A DNA stretch of 6,381 nt from Actinomycetota bacterium (GCA_020200675.1 JAIVIG010000188.1:1-6381); one strand, 5' to 3'. Shown: positions 1-6,305, counted from the first letter of the stretch. Made by a program: numbers and translations. Notes: generated by a model not told the origin, from the letters alone.

Positions 1-105
1 GGTCGCGACGGAGCGAACGGCTCGCCAAACGGATGGGCTAAGAGTGAGGTTGAGGTGTTAGAGGTGAAGACGCTCGAGGAGGCTGTGGGGGCGGCGTTAA
101 GTTGA
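1..105 (+). CDS. radA: RadA DNA repair ATPase, C-terminal end only (partial)
   Basis: Frame +1 is open from the window edge to TGA at 103-105 and ends in EVEVLEVKTLEEAVGAALS. This resembles the usual RadA/Sms tail, where a beta strand leads into a 'V.TL.EAL..AL' helix after the Lon-like domain. RadA is a cytosolic RecA-like ATPase that processes recombination intermediates. It sits directly upstream of disA in many Firmicutes and actinobacteria, and this context is the main support. Only about 34 residues are visible, so no catalytic motif can be checked. The stop overlaps the TTG start of disA (TTGA), which implies translational coupling. The first 13 codons look unlike RadA in this frame; a neighbouring frame reads more plausibly there (see findings). 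Confidence 0.55.
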   Translation, partial: GRDGANGSPNGWAKSEVEVLEVKTLEEAVGAALS

Positions 106-1184
106 GTCCTCGGCGGGATCTCCCGGCCGAGCTGGCCGGAGCGCTTGCGCTCGTGGCGCCGGGAACCGGGCTGCGGGAGGCCATAGACAACATTATCTGG
201 GCCCGAAACGGAGCCCTGGTCGTCGTCGCCAACCCCCGGAAGCTCGAGAGCATGAACGTCATCTCCGGGGGCTTGAGGATCGATTGCGAGTTTACCCCGA
301 TGCGCCTCTACGAGTTGGCCAAGATGGACGGGGCCCTGGTCGTCTCGCCGGACGTATCCTACATACATTACGCCAACGCCCAACTCACCCCGGACCCCAC
401 GTTCCCCTCGGGAGAGACGGGGCTTCGCCACCTCGCCGGTCACCGCACCGCCCAGCAGACGGGCGACCTCGTCGTCGTCGTCTCCGAGCGGCGGCGGATC
501 GTCACCCTCTACCGGGGTCTTTACGGCCCGCACGTCCTCGACGACATAGGCGTCGTGCTCTCGAAGGCCGACTCGGCCCTGGCCACGCTCGAGAAGTTCA
601 CCCGACGCTTGCGCGAGGAGGCTCGCGTGCTCACGCTGCACGAGTACGACGGTATCGTCACCCTGCGCGAGGTCCTCACGGCCGTCGCCACCTTCGAGTA
701 CACGGTGCGGATAGCCGACGAGATCGAGAACTACGTCAGGGAGCTCGGGCAGGAGGGGCGGCTCGTCGAGATGCAGCTCGAGCAGGCCTTCCACAACGTC
801 CCCGAACAGTACGACGCCCTGATCCGGGACTACGCCGCCGACGGATTTGGATACAAGGAGATCCGGGAGCGCCTGCACGGGCTCTCCAACGAGGAGCTCT
901 CGGACCCGGAGGAGATCGCCCAGATCCTTGGCTACGGCTCCGTCGGACCGACGGAGGAGGTCTTCCTCAAGCCACGGGGCTACAGGCAGCTGGTGCGCGT
1001 ACCGCGCCTGCCGGGAAGGGTCGCGGAGAAGCTCATAGAAGAGTTTGGGACGCTCAAGGAGCTCCTCGAGGCGACCGAGGATGACCTCGACGATGTGGAG
1101 GGCGTAGGCCAGGCGCGCGCGAGGGCCATCCGGCGCAATCTCAAGCGCCAGCGCAGCCTGGAGAGCACGGGGGAGGTGCTTTAA
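102..1184 (+). CDS. disA: DNA integrity scanning protein DisA, diadenylate cyclase
   Basis: DisA condenses two ATP into cyclic di-AMP. As an octamer it scans DNA, and branched structures inhibit the cyclase. At 360 aa the protein has the usual family length. Residues about 8-150 form the DAC domain: VAPGTGLREAIDNII at 18-32, KMDGALVVS with the catalytic DGA at 76-78, and SETGLRH from about 103. About 155-298 is the helical linker, and 303-347 is the helix-hairpin-helix DNA-binding domain (VEGVGQARARAI). The conserved RHR motif after the ETG turn reads R109-H110-L111, with the next Arg at 115. Spacing is unchanged, so the second Arg of an ATP-contacting motif appears to be lost. The TTG start at 102 is chosen because it overlaps the radA stop and gives the family's N-terminal length; a G-rich run at 86-91 could serve as the ribosome site. 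It probably works with RadA, which modulates DisA in Bacillus. Identity is very secure; activity is uncertain because of L111. Confidence 0.96.
   Translation: MSPRRDLPAELAGALALVAPGTGLREAIDNIIWARNGALVVVANPRKLESMNVISGGLRIDCEFTPMRLYELAKMDGALVVSPDVSYIHYANAQLTPDPTFPSGETGLRHLAGHRTAQQTGDLVVVVSERRRIVTLYRGLYGPHVLDDIGVVLSKADSALATLEKFTRRLREEARVLTLHEYDGIVTLREVLTAVATFEYTVRIADEIENYVRELGQEGRLVEMQLEQAFHNVPEQYDALIRDYAADGFGYKEIRERLHGLSNEELSDPEEIAQILGYGSVGPTEEVFLKPRGYRQLVRVPRLPGRVAEKLIEEFGTLKELLEATEDDLDDVEGVGQARARAIRRNLKRQRSLESTGEVL
1172..1176 (+). promoter_or_regulatory. Shine-Dalgarno GGAGG for the carD/ispD chimera
   Basis: GGAGG lies inside the last codons of disA, 10 bases before ATG 1187, which is good spacing and supports that start. 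A second in-frame ATG at 1223 has its own purine-rich GAGGAAG (1214-1220) just upstream. It would give a product beginning MSEEIKTRSF, closer to typical CarD N-termini, so the start is not settled. Confidence 0.5.
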
Positions 1185-1186
1185 GG

Positions 1187-1990
1187 ATGGCCGATACTGA
1201 AGAATCGAGATTAGAGGAAGAAATGTCTGAGGAAATAAAGACGAGGTCGTTCATCGAGGGGGATCTCGTGGTCTACCCGCACCACGGCGCGGGGTGCATC
1301 TCCGGGGTGGAGGAGAAGACCATCCTCGGCGAGGTCCGGCGCTACTACGTCGTGTACGCGCCCGCTCTTCTCCACGCCCTGCGCGCCTTCGAAGAGACCC
1401 CGGAGGTAACCCGGATCTATGCCGTCGGGGACCACGCCCGCGTCGAGGAGCTAGCCGCGCAGTCGGGGATAAACAAATACACCGGTTGCGCTCCCCCCGG
1501 CGAGAGCCGCTCGCTTTCGACCCGTAACGGCCTGCAACTCTGCGGGGACGAGGAAGAAGGGACCCTCGTCCTCGTCCACGACGGCTCCCGTTGTCTGGTT
1601 ACGCCGGGTCTCATCGGGCGCGTCGTGGCGGCGGCCGTGGGAGATCCCGCCGCGGACGGCGTCGTCCCAGCGCTATCGGTCTCGGACACCGTCAAGGTCG
1701 CCGAGAACGGGACCGTCCTCGAGACCCTCGACCGGACCAAGCTCCACGCCGTCCAGACTCCGCAGGCTTTCCGGCTCGGTTTGCTCCGTGGGATCTACGC
1801 GGATTCCGAGGAGCGCCTCCGCGGCGCGACCGACGACGCTTCTCTCGTCGAGAAGGCCGGGGGGCGGGTCCTCATCGTCGGGGGCGAGAAGACCAACATC
1901 AAGCTTACTTCACCGGAGGACCTGATCCTCGCCGAAGCCATCCTCGCGGCCCGTGCAGGCGCCCGTCACGGGGTGCGGAGAAGGAGCTAG
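1187..1990 (+). CDS. carD-ispD: Chimeric CarD N-terminus fused to IspD lacking its CTP-binding loop
   Basis: This is one uninterrupted frame of 267 aa. Residues 22-56 (FIEGDLVVYPHHGAG, then ILGEVRRYYVV) match the start of the CarD/CdnL RNA-polymerase-interacting domain, which binds the RNAP beta subunit. The rest of that domain and the helical DNA-binding domain are absent. From about residue 58 (APALLHALRAFEETPEV) it is IspD, which makes CDP-methylerythritol from MEP and CTP. Visible IspD motifs are VHDGSR 130-135, KLHAVQTPQAF 185-195, TDDASLVE 215-222 and GGEKTNIKLTSPEDL 232-246. The first 30 or so IspD residues, with the glycine-rich AAGxGxR...K loop holding the essential Arg and Lys, are missing, so cytidylyltransferase activity is not expected. 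CarD and IspD are adjacent separate genes in actinobacteria, so the frame looks like an in-frame deletion (or assembly collapse) joining them near 1350-1360. The gene starts 2 bases after disA; ATG 1223 is an alternative start. Confidence 0.85.
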   Translation: MADTEESRLEEEMSEEIKTRSFIEGDLVVYPHHGAGCISGVEEKTILGEVRRYYVVYAPALLHALRAFEETPEVTRIYAVGDHARVEELAAQSGINKYTGCAPPGESRSLSTRNGLQLCGDEEEGTLVLVHDGSRCLVTPGLIGRVVAAAVGDPAADGVVPALSVSDTVKVAENGTVLETLDRTKLHAVQTPQAFRLGLLRGIYADSEERLRGATDDASLVEKAGGRVLIVGGEKTNIKLTSPEDLILAEAILAARAGARHGVRRRS

Positions 1991-2019
1991 ACGTTAGCAA
2001 CGCCGGGACAATCTTCCGG

Positions 2020-2493
2020 GTGGGTTTGGGTGTCGACGTCCACGCCTTCGCGGAGGACGGCGCGGGGCGAAAGCTCGTTCTCGGCGGGGTGGAGATACCC
2101 TTCGAGAGGGGGCTCCTCGGACACTCCGACGCCGACGTCCTCGCCCACGCCGTTACCGATGCCCTCCTGGGCGCCGCCGGCCTCGAAGACATCGGCCACT
2201 ACTTCCCCGATACCGACGAGAGCTTCAAGGACGCGGACTCCCTGAAGCTCTTGCGCGAAGCCCGGTCGATCGTCGGCGAGTCCTGGGAGGTGGCGAACGT
2301 GGACGCGGTCGTCGTCTGCGAACGTCCGAAGATACGGGACTACAGGAAGGCGATGCGAGAGAGTCTGGCGGAGGCCCTGGGCATCGAGCCGTCGCGAGTG
2401 GGCGTACGCGGCACGACCACCGAGCGCCTCGGTTTTACCGGCCGGGGCGAGGGGATAGCTGCCCAGGCCGTCTGCCTCCTTGAAGGTCGCTAG
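2020..2493 (+). CDS. ispF: 2-C-methyl-D-erythritol 2,4-cyclodiphosphate synthase
   Basis: IspF cyclises CDP-methylerythritol 2-phosphate to MEcPP and releases CMP, two steps after IspD in the MEP pathway. It works as a cytosolic homotrimer with a divalent metal site. The hallmarks are intact: GVDVHAF near the N-terminus (metal-binding Asp and His), GHSDADVLAHAVTDALLGA (third metal ligand His), DIGHYFPDTDESFKDADS, and the C-terminal RGTTTERLGFTGRGEGIA that binds the cytidine nucleotide. The usual 'xRVGxGxDVH' opening fixes the start region. No ATG is available, so GTG 2020 is chosen, giving 157 aa, the normal family length (about 156-160); TTG 2026 is possible. The ribosome site is weak (CGGGAC about 11 bases upstream). 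The gene lies 29 bases after the IspD stop. Unlike its two neighbours it shows no sign of truncation. Confidence 0.95.
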   Translation: MGLGVDVHAFAEDGAGRKLVLGGVEIPFERGLLGHSDADVLAHAVTDALLGAAGLEDIGHYFPDTDESFKDADSLKLLREARSIVGESWEVANVDAVVVCERPKIRDYRKAMRESLAEALGIEPSRVGVRGTTTERLGFTGRGEGIAAQAVCLLEGR

Positions 2494-2497
2494 AACG

Positions 2498-5062
2498 TTG
2501 GCCGGAGACAGAGTCCGGGTACGCTTCGCCCCGAGCCCCACGGGGATGCTGCACCTCGGCGGCGCCCGCACCGCGCTCTTCAACTACCTCTTCGCCCGCT
2601 ATCACGGCGGTGAAGTCATCCTGCGCATCGAGGACACCGACCGGGCGCGGAGCACGAGAGAGTTCGAGCGTTCTCAGCTCGAGGACCTGGCCTGGCTCGG
2701 CCTGACCTTCGACGAGGGCCCGTACCGGCAGAGCGAGCGCGGAGAGCTTTACGAAGAAGCCGTGCGGCGCCTCTCCGAAGCCGGGCTGGTCTACGAAGCG
2801 CAGGATGAAGCCGGACGGACGGCGCTGTACTTTCGGCCGTCCGCGCGGAGCGGTACCTTCCGGGACGCGCTGCGAGGTGAGATCCGCTTCTCCAACGTGG
2901 AGGATTTCGTCGTGCGCAAGTCCGACGGCACCCCGTCCTACAACTTCGCCGCGGTCGTCGACGACGCGGCGATGGGCGTAAGCCACGTTATTCGGGGCGA
3001 GGAGCACCTGCCCAACACTGCTCGCCAGGTGCTCCTGTATCGCGCTTTGGGCGAGCGAGAGCCCGAGTTCGTCCACCTCGGTCTGATCCTGGGTCCGGAC
3101 GGCAAGAAGCTCAGCAAGCGTCACGGCGCCGCGAGCATCGCGGAGTACAGAAGCGAGGGCTATCTGCCCAAGGCGCTCGTAAGCTATCTCGCCCTTCTCG
3201 GCTGCTCGCACCCGGAGGGCAGGGAGGAGTTCGCGAGCCTCGACGAGCTCGCGCGGGAGTGGGACCCCTCGCGCCTCGGCGCGAGCCCCGCCACCTTCGA
3301 CGCCGACCGCCTCCTCTTCGTCAACGCTCGCCGCATCCGGACACTGTCTACGGAGGAGCTTTACGAGCGACTGGACCCCTTTCTGGACGAACCCCTCCCG
3401 GAGGGAAGGGAACTTCTCGCGGTGGAGGCGGTGCGGGATGAGATGCGGTTGCTCTCGGACGCGCCGCGGCTGGTGCGTGAGATCACGGGCCCGGTAGATC
3501 CTTCTGCCTTCGTCCACGAGCTGCCCGAATCGAGCGAGGCGACCTTCGCGCACGTCGTTGAGGTCCTGGATCGTTGGGCGTTAGAGGATCTGGAGAGCGC
3601 GAGAGAACTCGTTCGGGAGCGGGTCGGCCTCTACGTCTGCGGGCCCACAGTCTACAACCACATCCACATCGGCAACGCCCGCGCGCCGCTGTTCTGGGAC
3701 GTGGTCGTGCGGTATCTCAGGAGCCGGGATTACGACGTGATGTTCGTGCAGAATATCACGGACATCGAGGACAAGATCATCAACAAGGCCAACGAAGAAG
3801 GCGTCTCGTGGGAGGAGATAGTGCGCCGCTACATCGACTCTTTCCACGAGCGCCTGGAGCTTCTCGGGATCGGCCTTCCGGACGTGGAGCCGCGGGCCAC
3901 CGAGCACATACCCGGCATGATCTCGTTGATAGAGGACCTGATCGAGTCGGGCCACGCCTACGCTCCCGGCAACGGAGACGTCTACTACGACGTCGAGAGC
4001 TACCCGCGCTACGGCCAGTTGAGCAAGCAGCGCCCCGAAGAGATGCGCGAGACCGAGAAGGGCACGACCGGCTACAAGAAGAGCCCGCTGGATTTCGCGC
4101 TCTGGAAGGCCTCCAAACCCGGCGAACCCGCCTGGGAGAGCCCGTGGGGACCTGGCCGCCCCGGCTGGCACATCGAGTGTTCGGCGATGGTCGAGAAGCA
4201 CCTGCCCGACGGGGCGGACATCCACGGCGGCGGCACCGATCTGCGCTTCCCGCACCACGAAAACGAACTCGCCCAGAGCAATGCCGCCCATTCGGACCAT
4301 ACCTTTGCCCGCGCCTGGGCTCACCACGGGATGGTCAACCTCGCTCTGGAAGGTCAGGTCAGCAACAAGATGGCCAAGTCTCTGGGCAACGTCCTCGACG
4401 TGGAGCGAGCGGTAGATCTGCACGGGCGGAACGCCATCCGGATGTGGTTCTTGCAGAGCCACTACTCGCAGCCCATAGACTACTCCGAGGAGATCCTGGA
4501 CGAGAAGAGGCGCTCCTACGAGCGTCTCTTGCGCCTCTACCGCCAGATCTCACGCTCCGACACCTCCTCCGAGCTCTCGGACGACCTCGCCGCCGAGCTC
4601 GAAGAGAGGTCCGACCGGGCGATGCGCGACGACCTCAACACGCCGGAGGCCGTGGCGGCGCTCTTCGAGGTAACCCACCGGGCAGGGCAGGAGATAGCGG
4701 CCCGCCCCGAGGCCGCCCGGGAGTTCTTGGCTCTCAGAGATGCATTAGAGGAGGTCCTGACGGTCTTTGGCTTCGACCTCTCCGAGGAGGCTGCAGCGGA
4801 GGTAGAAGGGGTGCATATCAGGTATGAGGAGAAGCCTCCTACTCAATATATCTACCCTGAGGGCATACCGAGTGCGGAGGCGTTCGGGCAGGCGAGTGTA
4901 GAGCTTGGACCCAGTCCAGAAACTCTAGAGAAGGTCGCCTGTAGGGAGAAAGCCCGGCACGAGAAGGACTGGGCCACCGCCGACCGGCTGCGCGATGAGC
5001 TGCATGACGAGGGTTGGAGCGTCGAGGACACCCCCGAAGGCCCCATCGTGAGCCGCCGGTAA
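2498..5062 (+). CDS. gltX-cysS: Chimeric glutamyl-tRNA synthetase / cysteinyl-tRNA synthetase
   Basis: This frame is open for about 854 aa. Residues 1 to about 370 are class I GluRS: APSPTGMLHLGGAR with the HIGH-type HLGG at 19-22, RIEDTDRARS, YNFAAVVDDA, VIRGEEHL, and the KMSKS-type KLSKR at 204-208. The segment from the usual CYCT motif to the RYSG region is replaced by a short loop. The GluRS sequence stops inside the helical anticodon-binding region, about 70 residues early, and passes near DNA 3580-3625 into CysRS. CysRS lacks about its first 20 residues but has GLYVCGPTVYNHIHIGNARA (HIGN 390-393), Zn ligands C381, C561, H586 and E590, PGWHIECSAM, FPHHENELAQ and KMAKS at 624-628. A C-terminal helical domain follows, with an odd low-GC insert at 772-807. 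The enzymes charge tRNA with Glu and Cys. CysRS may still be active; GluRS would have impaired anticodon recognition. TTG 2498 follows the ispF stop; TTG 2480, overlapping ispF by 14 bases, is the alternative. Domain identities are very secure; the fusion could be an assembly collapse. Confidence 0.9.
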   Translation: MAGDRVRVRFAPSPTGMLHLGGARTALFNYLFARYHGGEVILRIEDTDRARSTREFERSQLEDLAWLGLTFDEGPYRQSERGELYEEAVRRLSEAGLVYEAQDEAGRTALYFRPSARSGTFRDALRGEIRFSNVEDFVVRKSDGTPSYNFAAVVDDAAMGVSHVIRGEEHLPNTARQVLLYRALGEREPEFVHLGLILGPDGKKLSKRHGAASIAEYRSEGYLPKALVSYLALLGCSHPEGREEFASLDELAREWDPSRLGASPATFDADRLLFVNARRIRTLSTEELYERLDPFLDEPLPEGRELLAVEAVRDEMRLLSDAPRLVREITGPVDPSAFVHELPESSEATFAHVVEVLDRWALEDLESARELVRERVGLYVCGPTVYNHIHIGNARAPLFWDVVVRYLRSRDYDVMFVQNITDIEDKIINKANEEGVSWEEIVRRYIDSFHERLELLGIGLPDVEPRATEHIPGMISLIEDLIESGHAYAPGNGDVYYDVESYPRYGQLSKQRPEEMRETEKGTTGYKKSPLDFALWKASKPGEPAWESPWGPGRPGWHIECSAMVEKHLPDGADIHGGGTDLRFPHHENELAQSNAAHSDHTFARAWAHHGMVNLALEGQVSNKMAKSLGNVLDVERAVDLHGRNAIRMWFLQSHYSQPIDYSEEILDEKRRSYERLLRLYRQISRSDTSSELSDDLAAELEERSDRAMRDDLNTPEAVAALFEVTHRAGQEIAARPEAAREFLALRDALEEVLTVFGFDLSEEAAAEVEGVHIRYEEKPPTQYIYPEGIPSAEAFGQASVELGPSPETLEKVACREKARHEKDWATADRLRDELHDEGWSVEDTPEGPIVSRR
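4811..4918 (+). other. Low-GC in-frame insert in the CysRS C-terminal linker
   Basis: By hand count this 108-base stretch is about 56% G+C, and its first 50 bases only 44%, against roughly two-thirds around it. It uses codons rare elsewhere here (CAT, TAT, CAA, ACT, CCT, CCA). It encodes residues 772-807 of the chimera, including YEEKPPTQYIYPE and GIPSAEAFGQASV. CysRS normally passes directly from the helical domain (ending here in FGFDLSEEAAAEVEG) to the final helix (TLEKVACREKARHEKDWATADRLRDE), so about 36 residues look inserted. Short inverted repeats lie within it: GGTATG 4821-4826 with CATACC 4864-4869, AGGAG/CTCCT around 4825-4840, and CCCT-G-AGGG 4855-4863. These may be chance. No mobile element ends can be defined. 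Confidence 0.5.
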
Positions 5063-5068
5063 CGGAAG

Positions 5069-5767
5069 TTGAAGCAGGAGATTATTTACGGTCTCCGTCC
5101 GGTGGTCGAAGCGCTCAGGAGCAAGCGCCGCGAGGTCCGCGAGGTCTTGGATTCGGTGGGGGATAAGGAGATCTCCTCCGAGGCCGCCGCCCGAGGGGTG
5201 CCCGTCAAGCGCGTCCCTCGCAACCGGGTCGAAGAGCTGGCCCGGGGAGGGGTGCATCAGGGCGTCGTGGCGCGGGTGGGGCTGTACCCATACTCGGGGC
5301 TCGAAGAGATCCTGGCCGCGCCCGACCCGCTCGTCGTCGTCCTCGACGGCGTCACCGACCCGCGCAACCTGGGCGCCGTGCTTCGGGTCGCGGACGGGGC
5401 CGGGGCAAGTGGCATCGTCGTGCCCAAAGACCGGGCCGCCGGCGTCACGCCGGCGGCGGTGAAGGCGAGCGCGGGGGCGAGCGAGCACGTACCCGTGGCG
5501 CGGGAGACGAACCTCCGGCGGGCTCTGGAGAAGATGAAAGAGGCCGGCGTGTGGGCGTACGCGGCCGAGGGCGGGGCGGCGTCCGCGTACACGGATCTTG
5601 ACCTCTCGGGGCCGGTCGCCTTCGTGCTGGGTAGCGAGGGGCGAGGCCTCAGGCGTCTCGTGCGCGAGGGGTGCGACGGCGCGGTCTTCATCCCGATGCG
5701 CGGCGCGGTCTCTTCTTTAAACGTCTCGGTGGCGGCGGCGGTCTTGCTCTTCGAGGCGAGGCGGTAG
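5069..5767 (+). CDS. rlmB: SPOUT/TrmH-family RNA 2'-O-ribose methyltransferase (RlmB-like)
   Basis: SpoU/TrmH-family enzymes methylate a ribose 2'-OH using SAM bound in a C-terminal knot; RlmB acts on 23S rRNA Gm2251 (E. coli numbering). Residues 1-75 are the L30e-like substrate-binding domain (MKQEIIYGLRPVVEAL, then RGGVHQGVVARV at 59-70). The SPOUT domain has motif 1 DPRNLGAVLRVADGAG (97-112, Asn100 and Arg106), KASAGASEHVPV at 132-143, motif 2 VLGSEGRGL (186-194) and motif 3 IPMRGAVSSLNVSVA (208-222). At 232 aa it is slightly shorter than the usual 240-250, the difference being in the N-terminal domain. TTG 5069 is the only start that yields the conserved opening; its upstream GGAAG abuts the codon, so initiation probably relies on coupling to cysS, which ends 6 bases earlier. 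Methyltransferase identity is secure; the exact RNA target is inferred from this position after cysS, where rlmB sits in Bacillus and Mycobacterium. The mrnC gene that separates them in Bacillus is absent. Confidence 0.93.
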   Translation: MKQEIIYGLRPVVEALRSKRREVREVLDSVGDKEISSEAAARGVPVKRVPRNRVEELARGGVHQGVVARVGLYPYSGLEEILAAPDPLVVVLDGVTDPRNLGAVLRVADGAGASGIVVPKDRAAGVTPAAVKASAGASEHVPVARETNLRRALEKMKEAGVWAYAAEGGAASAYTDLDLSGPVAFVLGSEGRGLRRLVREGCDGAVFIPMRGAVSSLNVSVAAAVLLFEARR

Positions 5768-5775
5768 CGCGGCTG

Positions 5776-6282
5776 ATGACGCGGTACCTGGTCCTGGACG
5801 GCTACAACCTTATCGGAGCCTTGAAGCGTTACTCGCCGCGTTCGACCGGAGGGCTCGACCAGTCGCGGGAACTAATAGTCAACGACGCCCTCAAGGCCGC
5901 CGGCTGGACGGGCAGGGAGATCATAGTCGTCTTCGACGCGTCGCAGAGCCCCGAGCCTGGCCGGACCGAGCCCCGGGCCGGAGGCGCGGTGCGTGTGGTC
6001 TACAGCGCCCCCGGCGAGTCGGCCGACGACGTCATAGAACGCCTCGTCAGGAGCGACGGCGGCTCCTATACCGTCTGCACGGCCGACTTCGCCCTCCAGC
6101 GCGCCGCCCTCGCCAGCGGCGCCGCCCGCTCCGCCCCGCGCGAGTTCGAGGAGCTCCTCAATGAGCTGCCCGCCCTCACCCGCACCCCCGACGTACCCTT
6201 CCGCGCCCGCGTCTCCGACCGCCTCTCCCCGGAAGTCCTCCGGTCCCTCGAGAAACTCCGTCGCGAGGCCGAAGGACAATGA
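5776..6282 (+). CDS. NYN-domain RNase, YacP/Rae1 family
   Basis: In Bacillus the YacP protein (Rae1) is a PIN-like endoribonuclease that cuts mRNA in the ribosomal A site, and it likewise lies after rlmB. The 168-aa product opens with the NYN signature YLVLDGYNLIG (Asp8, Asn11), followed by IIVVFDAS (Asp54), ESADDVIERL (Asp84-Asp85) and TVCTADFALQRAALASGA (Asp104). These acidic residues fit the metal-dependent active site of the fold. The end of the protein (FRARVSDRLSPEVLRSLEKLRRE) is a basic helical tail. ATG 5776 is chosen because it lies 8 bases after the rlmB stop and puts the first strand at the N-terminus; the open frame extends further upstream only inside rlmB. The ribosome site is weak, so coupling to rlmB is likely. 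It is the last gene of the cluster. Family is confident; the A-site cleavage role is inferred by homology. Confidence 0.88.
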   Translation: MTRYLVLDGYNLIGALKRYSPRSTGGLDQSRELIVNDALKAAGWTGREIIVVFDASQSPEPGRTEPRAGGAVRVVYSAPGESADDVIERLVRSDGGSYTVCTADFALQRAALASGAARSAPREFEELLNELPALTRTPDVPFRARVSDRLSPEVLRSLEKLRREAEGQ

Positions 6283-6283
6283 A

Positions 6284-6303
6284 GGCGGGCCTTCCGGCCC
6301 GCC
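6284..6303 (+). terminator. GC-rich hairpin after the last gene, probable terminator
   Basis: GGCGGGCC-TTCC-GGCCCGCC is a perfect 8-bp stem with a 4-base loop, starting 1 base after the NYN stop codon. No T tract follows, so it is not a textbook intrinsic terminator. GC-rich actinobacteria often end operons with such hairpins. Being symmetrical, it could also serve a convergent gene on the minus strand. Confidence 0.65.
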
Positions 6304-6305
6304 GC

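Noticed and set aside
1..101. Promoter for disA
   Set aside because: The region is coding for the RadA tail and no convincing -10/-35 pair is seen; disA is probably cotranscribed with radA.
284..1084. + strand open frame of 266 codons inside disA
   Set aside because: Out-of-frame shadow of disA with Arg/Gly/Ala bias and no domain.
1591..2019. Upstream extension of the ispF frame into ispD
   Set aside because: The extension is compositionally biased and overlaps conserved IspD motifs; IspF family length is reached from GTG 2020.
2435..3553. Long minus-strand open frame (about 372 codons) opposite gltX
   Set aside because: It lies opposite a clear GluRS with all its motifs. Its product is low-complexity and rich in Arg, Glu and Val, as expected from the antisense of GC-rich codons. 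No recognisable domain.
3581..4462. Minus-strand open frame opposite cysS
   Set aside because: Mirror of the CysRS coding sequence; no family motif. GC-rich genomes produce such open frames by chance.
3574..4827. Second + strand open frame of 417 codons within gltX/cysS
   Set aside because: It is an Arg/Pro/Gly-rich shift of the real frame, which carries every synthetase signature.
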